From NCBI GenBank assembly GCA_027718005.1, contig JALLOP010000052.1, positions 1 through 9,872 on the forward strand: 9,872 nucleotides of DNA, written 5' to 3'. The notes under the pieces were generated by a model. That model saw only the letters and a list, made by a program, of their open reading frames with translations. It searched no databases and was not told where the DNA came from. The position numbers and the translations under genes were made by a program. Positions 5,487 through 9,872 of the stretch are shown here, one piece after another; position 1 is the stretch's first letter; each line of letters starts with the position of its first letter. Origin of the DNA: Patescibacteria group bacterium AH-259-L07. Lineage in GTDB: Bacteria; Patescibacteriota; Patescibacteriia; UBA2591; UBA6264.

Positions 5487-7088
5487 TTAATCAACAACCA
5501 CTTCATCGCCAGAATTAAGCCCAGAAACTACTTCTATTACCTCATCTCCTATTAATCCTGTTTGTATCTCTTGAATAACAACAACACCCTGCTTAAAAAT
5601 AGTAACCACACTTTTGCCCCTTACGTGTTCTACGGCATATTTTGGAACCACTAATACATTGTCCTTTTTATCCACGATAATTTCAATGTCAGCAGTCATG
5701 CCCGGCTTTATCCCCTCTATGGTCTCTTTAAAATCAATGGTTGTTTCATAATACACTACGTTTTCAATAAGTTTCTCAGAAGGATTGACTGACGTAACAC
5801 TCCCCTCTAATGGTTGAGCGGGAAATGCGACCAGATTAATCATAACAGGATCACCAGGCTCAATAGTAACAATATCTTCCTCATAAATGTCTACCTTAAC
5901 TTGAAACGGACCACTGGGCAAAAATGCAACAACTGGCTCAGTTTGCCCTATTGCCTCTCCCTCACGTTTATATACCTCGGTCACTTGTCCGGCTCGAGGA
6001 AACGTTAATGTTGCCTCCTTGATATTATTTGTAATACGACGCATATCTGCTTGTGCTTGATCTATCTTTGCTGCATACAAATTAATATCTTCTTGACGCG
6101 GCTCTGCTTTTAAAAGAGCGAGTTCGTCTTGTGCTTTTTTCATATTCGCTTCAGCTGATAAAACTTGAGCTTGCGCCGTATTACTGTTTTTTTCATTGCT
6201 AACCACAGTTGATGAAATTGTTTGCTGTGCATCAATAACTGCCGTATACACCGTATTGATAGATGAGCGGTGATTATCTAAGGATGTTTTATCAGTACTT
6301 GAAACTTTATCACGATATGACTCTACTTCAGTAATATTTCTTATTATAGTTAACGCATCCTTCGTATTTGCAAGCAAGTCTTTTACAGTATCTAATGCAG
6401 CATCAATATCCGTATCTTGATTATTGCTTTTTGCCACAAGAATAACAGTCTCTGCTTGATCGCGTTCATTTTTAATGATATCTTTGTTTTCAGTCACCTT
6501 AATACCTTCTTGATCATTAGACGTAAAATAAACGCGATTAATTTCACTTACGGTATTATACGCATTATATAGTTTTAAATGCGCATCATCTAAGGTGGAA
6601 AGTGCATCTTCATACGCAGAAGACTTATCTTCATTCGCGCCTGCTATAACATCTTTTAAACTTTGTCTTTTATTGCTCAGCTCTACTTGGGCATGTAACA
6701 CCTTAGTTTGTGCCACCTCAATCTCTTCTTTACTCTTCCCAGCTAAAAGCTTATCATACTCTGCCTGCGCTATTGCTAATGCGGCTTGAGACGCACTTAA
6801 CTGAATTGATAAATCATAAGTTTTAAGTTTTACTGCCTGCGCTCCTTTTTCTACTTCATCCCCTTCTTGTACATATATGTTTTTAATAATACCGCTGTTT
6901 TTAAAACTAAGATCAACAGTTTCTGAAATGCGCACCACGCCTGTTTCTGAAACTGTTTGTTTAACTACTCCTTTTGTAACGGTTTGTAAAACGACATCAT
7001 CTTCAGAGCTGTTTATAAAATATGTATATATGCCAAATCCTACTGCAATAATACCAATGAGGAGTATGATAAGTGTTTTTTTATTCAT
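5487..7088 (-). CDS. HlyD/MacA-family periplasmic adaptor (membrane fusion protein) of the ABC exporter
   Basis: This encodes 533 residues from ATG 7088; an in-frame stop lies three codons upstream. A single N-terminal membrane anchor is at about 5-26, with no lipobox cysteine. A lipoyl-like strand region follows (about 45-95, ending IYVQEGDEVEKGAQAVKL), then a very long Ala/Gln/Asp/Lys-rich helical region (about 95-365), the second lipoyl half (TFPRAGQVTEVYKREGEAIG), a beta-barrel (about 395-475) and a membrane-proximal domain to the end (VVPKYAV...GLNSGDEVVVD). E. coli MacA is about 370 residues; the excess here lies in the helical hairpin. The adaptor would couple the ATPase/permease pair to export across the wall. 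An AAGGAG lies about 23 nt before the ATG, too far to be a normal ribosome site. First gene of a three-gene operon. Confidence 0.9.
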   Translation of the reverse strand: MNKKTLIILLIGIIAVGFGIYTYFINSSEDDVVLQTVTKGVVKQTVSETGVVRISETVDLSFKNSGIIKNIYVQEGDEVEKGAQAVKLKTYDLSIQLSASQAALAIAQAEYDKLLAGKSKEEIEVAQTKVLHAQVELSNKRQSLKDVIAGANEDKSSAYEDALSTLDDAHLKLYNAYNTVSEINRVYFTSNDQEGIKVTENKDIIKNERDQAETVILVAKSNNQDTDIDAALDTVKDLLANTKDALTIIRNITEVESYRDKVSSTDKTSLDNHRSSINTVYTAVIDAQQTISSTVVSNEKNSNTAQAQVLSAEANMKKAQDELALLKAEPRQEDINLYAAKIDQAQADMRRITNNIKEATLTFPRAGQVTEVYKREGEAIGQTEPVVAFLPSGPFQVKVDIYEEDIVTIEPGDPVMINLVAFPAQPLEGSVTSVNPSEKLIENVVYYETTIDFKETIEGIKPGMTADIEIIVDKKDNVLVVPKYAVEHVRGKSVVTIFKQGVVVIQEIQTGLIGDEVIEVVSGLNSGDEVVVD

Positions 7089-7175
7089 ATAGTATTAAAA
7101 AATTATAACTGCTCCTTGTTCTATATAATTATAAGCAGAGCTTGAAATTTAAAAGGTTTATTATTTTATTGCTAA

Positions 7176-7204
7176 ATTATAACACGATATAATTATTCAC
7201 ACAA
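7176..7204 (-). promoter_or_regulatory. Likely promoter of the exporter operon
   Basis: Minus strand: TTGTGT (7199-7204), 17-bp spacer, TATAAT (7176-7181). It starts right after the terminator of the patatin-like gene. The -35 box is weak, and other TATAAT-like hexamers closer to the gene lack a good -35. Confidence 0.4.
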
Positions 7205-7206
7205 TA

Positions 7207-7243
7207 AAAATAAGCGCTGATAATTCGTGACAACGCTTATTTT
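7207..7243 (-). terminator. Intrinsic terminator of the patatin-like gene
   Basis: A perfect 10-bp stem AAAATAAGCG (7207-7216) with CGCTTATTTT (7234-7243), loop 17 nt, followed on the minus strand by a T-rich tail. The upstream arm overlaps the TAA stop (7237-7239), so the last codons of the gene lie within the hairpin. Confidence 0.75.
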
Positions 7244-8121
7244 AACATGCTGTCTAAAATCTCAAGACTTTCTTGGTATTTTATGTCAATGCCTCGGGAA
7301 ATAGAGCCTCTTTTTGAACCAGATTTAGAAGGTTTTCTAAAACTGTGAGTTGATAACGTCTTGACTGGATTGCGTACCTGAAATACTACCAACCTATCTT
7401 TTAACTTATTTTTGTATTGAGCAATTTCTTGCTGCTTTAATTGATAACTATTGTACTGATTTGACAAAAAAATGCGATTAATCCACGTTTCTTTCCATGG
7501 CTTCTTTGGTCTTAGGGGCTTATTTAAAAATACAAAAATTGTTTTACACCCTGCATCAAGCGCTGCGCCAATAGAAAACTTCCCTTCATCAGAATAATAG
7601 CGATTTCCAATACGAACCGGCGGAAAAACTCCTTCAATACTTACTGATGCTAAAACAATCTTTTTTAAAATACGAGGATTCTCTCGAACCTTTTTGTCGC
7701 GAGTAGAGAAAATCTTTTGACAAGCTGCATTTTCATCCTTCGTCACTACATCAAACTGAATATCACTATTATTAACTACTGTTTGATAATCTATATTTCG
7801 TAGCAGAGATCTAAGCCCCTTATCGCTTAAAATAGCGGATGATCGTAATCTCTTTACAATACCCCTATAGTCAAAAATAAATCCCTTCCCTCGCCTATGG
7901 CCTTCTATGTCATCCACCCATATCTCTTTTAATGGACTTGCTTGTCCTCCTTGCTCTATCCACTTTAAAAAATTAATTGCTGATATTGATGACCCTTGCA
8001 CATAGATAACAGAATCAACAAGATCTCGTGCCTCTATCGCCATAAGATCGCCAACCTGATATGCACCAGCAGCAAATCCGCCGCTGTCGCCAATAAGACC
8101 AATCTTTTTAAATTTACGCAT
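7237..8121 (-). CDS. Patatin-like phospholipase/lipid hydrolase with divergent motifs
   Basis: This encodes 294 residues from ATG 8119-8121; a GTG three codons earlier is possible, but it lies inside the GAGGTGGT ribosome site. Patatin-family landmarks are in order: an oxyanion-type loop GDSGGFAAGAYQVG (11-24) in place of the usual GGGxRG; the nucleophile elbow GSSIS (43-47), with Ser45 as likely nucleophile and the usual last Gly replaced by Ser; LASVSIEGVFPPV (157-169), close to the family's LASSAIPGVFPP; and YSDEGKFSIGAALDAG (176-191), with Asp178 where DGG/DGA is usual. This catalytic Ser-Asp dyad would hydrolyse acyl-ester lipids. The C-terminal 60 residues are very basic (SFRKPSKSGSKRGS), which may favour binding to acidic membrane lipids or nucleic acid. 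No signal peptide. Monocistronic apart from a 13-codon leader ORF that overlaps its start. Confidence 0.8.
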   Translation of the reverse strand: MRKFKKIGLIGDSGGFAAGAYQVGDLMAIEARDLVDSVIYVQGSSISAINFLKWIEQGGQASPLKEIWVDDIEGHRRGKGFIFDYRGIVKRLRSSAILSDKGLRSLLRNIDYQTVVNNSDIQFDVVTKDENAACQKIFSTRDKKVRENPRILKKIVLASVSIEGVFPPVRIGNRYYSDEGKFSIGAALDAGCKTIFVFLNKPLRPKKPWKETWINRIFLSNQYNSYQLKQQEIAQYKNKLKDRLVVFQVRNPVKTLSTHSFRKPSKSGSKRGSISRGIDIKYQESLEILDSMLK

Positions 8122-8155
8122 GACTACCACCTCTCTGTTGAACCAAATACTGCAT
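8114..8155 (-). CDS. 13-codon leader peptide overlapping the patatin-like gene start
   Basis: ATG at 8153-8155 follows AAAAAGGAGG (the strongest ribosome site here) by four bases and reads MQYLVQQRGGSHA then TAA. The TAA overlaps the ATG of the hydrolase in the arrangement ATGCGTAA, in a different frame. Its AGA-GGT-GGT codons are also the ribosome site of the hydrolase, so ribosomes finishing the leader would be placed to restart. This fits translational coupling. The peptide has no run of a single amino acid typical of attenuation leaders. Confidence 0.5.
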   Translation of the reverse strand: MQYLVQQRGGSHA

Positions 8156-8159
8156 TGCG

Positions 8160-8224
8160 CCTCCTTTTTCTGTTAATTTTAAAAAATCTAATTTTAGTAT
8201 ACAAAAAAATCATAATATTGTCAA
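8160..8224 (-). promoter_or_regulatory. Promoter and ribosome site of the leader peptide/patatin unit
   Basis: Minus strand: -35 TTGACA (8219-8224), 17-bp spacer, -10 TATACT (8196-8201), then an A/T-rich leader and AGGAGG (8160-8165). It begins a few bases after the DoxX terminator. Confidence 0.85.
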
Positions 8225-8229
8225 GACAA

Positions 8230-8254
8230 AAAAGTGAGCAAAGCTCACTCTTTT
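8230..8254 (-). terminator. Intrinsic terminator of the doxX-like gene
   Basis: A 7-bp stem AGTGAGC (8233-8239) / GCTCACT (8243-8249) with a 3-nt loop, followed on the minus strand by a T-run. Confidence 0.75.
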
Positions 8255-8271
8255 GTAAAATTCTATTTTCT

Positions 8272-8297
8272 AAATCGGGGGGTCGAACCTCCGATTT
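8272..8297 (+). other. Hairpin with G.U wobble beside the DoxX stop codon
   Basis: AAATCGG (8272-8278) pairs with CCGATTT (8291-8297), continuing through one G.T and two G-C pairs to a GTCGAA loop. Read on the + strand it is a 10-bp stem followed by TTTCTTT-like sequence; on the minus strand it has an A-C mismatch and no T-run. No + strand gene is seen that it could terminate. It may be part of a bidirectional stop signal. Confidence 0.4.
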
Positions 8298-8303
8298 TCT
8301 TTA

Positions 8304-8717
8304 TTACAGGCCAAAGATAATTCGGTCAAGCGCAAAGCTTCCGCCGCCAAAGAAGAATAAGGCAACACATATTGCTAAGAGCACCAAATCAAACTCCCAC
8401 CCCAGCTTATCTTGCGCGGTAAACGGGGTTTTCCATGCTCCTAACTTAAACCACAAAGAACTAATCATTACCAAGCCTAAGCCAAGCGCGCCCAGTTGCG
8501 TTAAAAATCCAAACAATACTGCCAATCCTCCCAATGGTTCAACCACAGACAAAAACTTCATCATTGAAAGCATTTTCTTTGGCATTTGATCAGAAGGCTG
8601 CATTTTCCACATTGCCCACTTACTCTTGCCATGGACTAAAAATACTGCCGCTAACGCAATGCGAAGTGCGAGCAAACCCCAATTCCCTAACATATGTAAA
8701 TTCGCAAAAAATTCCAT
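8304..8717 (-). CDS. DoxX-family membrane protein
   Basis: This encodes 137 residues with four hydrophobic segments (about 12-31, 58-75, 77-90 and 108-130), the size and layout of the DoxX/DoxD-like family. Family-like features include LRIALAAVFLVHGKSKW in the first helix and loop, FLSVVEPLGGLAVLFGFLTQLGALGL in the centre and WEFDLVLLAICVALFFFGGGSFALD in the last helix. These proteins sit in the cytoplasmic membrane. Some are linked to quinone or thiosulfate oxidation or to oxidative-stress complexes, but most have no assigned role, and nothing around this gene decides it. The ATG (8715-8717) has no clear ribosome site. Its promoter overlaps the stop codon of the NUDIX gene, so it can be transcribed both alone and with that gene. 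Confidence 0.85.
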   Translation of the reverse strand: MEFFANLHMLGNWGLLALRIALAAVFLVHGKSKWAMWKMQPSDQMPKKMLSMMKFLSVVEPLGGLAVLFGFLTQLGALGLGLVMISSLWFKLGAWKTPFTAQDKLGWEFDLVLLAICVALFFFGGGSFALDRIIFGL

Positions 8718-8771
8718 ATATTAATAATTATATTATATTATTTATAAGGACCTTTAAACCAATACTTTCTG

Positions 8772-8799
8772 TTTATATCATGCATATATTTTTTGTCAA
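8772..8799 (-). promoter_or_regulatory. Promoter of the doxX-like gene, overlapping the NUDIX stop codon
   Basis: Minus strand: -35 TTGACA (8794-8799), 16-bp spacer, -10 TATAAA (8772-8777). The TGA inside the -35 box is the NUDIX stop codon (8796-8798). Confidence 0.75.
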
Positions 8800-9299
8800 T
8801 TTTGTTTTTTTAACTCCTGTAATGCTTGTTGTCCATTTTTAAATGCGATATTGGCAGGCAATTGATTTAACGAAAACCATTGACATGCATCAACATCATC
8901 ATCTGGCCGTAATTCTCCTTGAATTATTTTGCCAGTATAAATAATATTTAAGGTGTATTCCACATCACCTTGGTCAGGATAGTGATCAGTATATATTCCA
9001 ATAAATCCAGTCAATTCAATATCTACGCCAAGTTCTTCTTTCATTTCTCGCTTTGCAGTAAGTTCAGGATGTTCATCAAGTTCACAAAATCCACCAGGCA
9101 AATCCCAATATCCTTTAAATGGTTCACCAGCACGGCGGGTAAGAAGAACCTCTCCTTTGTCATTTTCTAAAATCACTGATGCCGTAGGCTTTGAGTCTTG
9201 ATAAAAAACAAAATTACACTGAATACATTGTAAATGGGACGCATTATCTTTTATTTCCTGAAATTTTCCTGCGCATTTTGGACAAAATGTATACTGCAT
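8796..9299 (-). CDS. NUDIX hydrolase with N-terminal zinc ribbon
   Basis: This encodes 167 residues from ATG 9297-9299. The open frame extends 13 codons further to a TTG, but the family's zinc ribbon begins directly at MQYTFCPKC, so the ATG is preferred. The zinc ribbon has Cys6, Cys9, Cys25 and Cys28 (CPKC...CIQC). The NUDIX box is canonical, G-x5-E-x7-REMKEELGV at residues 70-92, with Glu85, Glu88 and Glu89 for Mg2+ and catalysis. Such proteins hydrolyse nucleoside diphosphates linked to another group (NADH, ADP-ribose, oxidised or capped nucleotides). The zinc ribbon resembles that of NudC-type NADH hydrolases, but the NudC SQPWPFPxS motif is not present, so the substrate is open. A cytosolic housecleaning or signalling role is likely. 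Only a weak AAGGA lies about 13 nt upstream of the ATG. Confidence 0.93.
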   Translation of the reverse strand: MQYTFCPKCAGKFQEIKDNASHLQCIQCNFVFYQDSKPTASVILENDKGEVLLTRRAGEPFKGYWDLPGGFCELDEHPELTAKREMKEELGVDIELTGFIGIYTDHYPDQGDVEYTLNIIYTGKIIQGELRPDDDVDACQWFSLNQLPANIAFKNGQQALQELKKQN

Positions 9300-9372
9300 A
9301 CCTATATATATCCTTATTATTCTAACAAAAAATGGCAATACCTCTTTGCTGCAAATAAATTATGTAATTTTT

Positions 9373-9872
9373 CTAATACTTATAACTATAGTGTAGCACA
9401 AGCTCAACTTTTAAACCGCCATCCAATGCTTTAGCAATTTCTTCAAGTTCATCAATCGTAACATCTCTTTCCCCCTGTTCTATTTTGGCAATGTCATCCT
9501 CGCTTAAACGCTCTACCTTTTGAGCAAGGTCGGCTCTGCTTACCCTTCTTTTACGTCGCGAATGAGCAATTTGATAGCCAACCGTATGACGAAGCACTTC
9601 TTCTTCACTTTCGTGAGGGTGGCGCATTTTTTCCTTATGCAACATTTCTATCTCCTTCTCAAGCTCCTTTAATACTTCATATGCTTTTTCTGTCTCATCT
9701 TCTCTTAATAATGTTTCAATAATCCCCACTTTATTTTCTAATCTACCAGCATAATATGCTTTAACATTAGCCGCAGCACTTTCAGTCCGTCGGTGAAGCT
9801 CTCTTCTATCTCGCCCTTTTTCTGCCGCCGGCGTTTCTGATTGATGAAGGTCTTTGTCTTTAAATTCTTTAT
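9373..9872 (-). CDS. C-terminal part of a longer protein with XRE-type helix-turn-helix (5' end outside window)
   Basis: The frame is open from the window edge to TAG (9373-9375), giving 165 visible residues. A GTG at 9727-9729 could start a 118-residue protein, but no ribosome site precedes it and the 47 codons before it are open and look coding. I therefore treat the gene as partial. From the left: a charged, Arg/Glu-rich stretch (1-47), a strongly helical, probably coiled-coil segment (about 48-86, EKAYEVLKELEKEIEMLHKEK), and an XRE-type domain (about 95-152) with the recognisable RADLAQKVERLSEDDIAKIEQGERDVTIDELEEIAKAL. It should bind DNA as a dimer through the coiled coil. It resembles the HTH part of antitoxin or phage-type regulators; no toxin gene is visible on the downstream side. 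No terminator follows; the NUDIX gene begins 74 nt on. Confidence 0.75.
   Translation of the reverse strand, partial: KEFKDKDLHQSETPAAEKGRDRRELHRRTESAAANVKAYYAGRLENKVGIIETLLREDETEKAYEVLKELEKEIEMLHKEKMRHPHESEEEVLRHTVGYQIAHSRRKRRVSRADLAQKVERLSEDDIAKIEQGERDVTIDELEEIAKALDGGLKVELVLHYSYKY

Noticed and set aside
7111..7120. AAGGAG as ribosome site of the adaptor gene
   Set aside because: It lies about 23 nt from the only possible ATG, and an in-frame stop lies between them; spacing is too long unless the RNA is folded.
8276..8293. tRNA T-arm (GGTTCGA-like) suggesting a tRNA or att site remnant
   Set aside because: On the minus strand the GGTTCGAC sits in a simple hairpin; no acceptor, D or anticodon arms can be found around it.
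7996..8589. Long + strand open frame (197 codons) across the patatin and doxX starts
   Set aside because: It runs antisense to two well-supported genes, their promoter and a terminator. The product has no recognisable domain and there is no ribosome site.
9300..9338. Upstream TTG start for the NUDIX hydrolase
   Set aside because: It would add 13 hydrophobic residues before the zinc ribbon; there is no ribosome site, and the ATG directly before the CPKC motif is in the expected place.

Overview
The window is AT-rich bacterial DNA using the standard bacterial code (TAA, TAG and TGA stops; ATG, GTG and TTG starts). Promoters are sigma-70-like (TTGACA, 16-17 bp, TATAAT-like), several genes have very strong AAGGAGG ribosome sites, and genes end in short GC-cored hairpins with T-runs. 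The gene mix (Cas2/PaaX-like regulator, MacAB-like exporter without an outer-membrane partner, DoxX, zinc-ribbon NUDIX, patatin-like protein, small orphan genes) fits a Patescibacteria/CPR-type genome. That taxonomy is an inference from style only: no rRNA or marker gene is present.

Left part (1-2000): the end of a thymidylate-kinase-like P-loop protein on the + strand, then two minus-strand single-gene units. These are a small protein with a possible PUA/Nmad-like fold and a Cys-rich HEXXH metallopeptidase. The two encode unrelated proteins but share an almost identical promoter plus 5' leader (63 of 72 bases) and terminator hairpins with the same core. The leader match shows that the metallopeptidase starts at a TTG (1927), not at the end of the open frame.

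Middle (2000-3570): a + strand gene for a winged-helix/Cas2-like (PaaX-type) protein. It is flanked on both sides by a copy of a promoter-like element whose spacer holds the palindrome CCGATCGG, and on both sides by ATTGAT-type repeats. The downstream copy could drive a roughly 105-nt non-coding RNA that ends at a perfect 15-bp hairpin terminator. This is the most intriguing part of the window. It is followed by a minus-strand 98-residue membrane protein with a consensus promoter.

Right-centre (3570-7200): a minus-strand operon reading adaptor (HlyD/MacA-like, 533 aa) - ABC ATPase (224 aa) - MacB/FtsX-type permease (403 aa), with gaps of 18 and 2 nt. The three should form one ABC exporter complex in the cytoplasmic membrane. 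The adaptor has an unusually long helical hairpin region.

Right (7200-9872): a patatin-like lipid hydrolase with divergent active-site motifs, preceded by a 13-codon leader peptide whose stop overlaps the hydrolase start; a DoxX membrane protein; a zinc-ribbon NUDIX hydrolase; and the C-terminal part of a longer protein ending in an XRE-type helix-turn-helix. All are on the minus strand.
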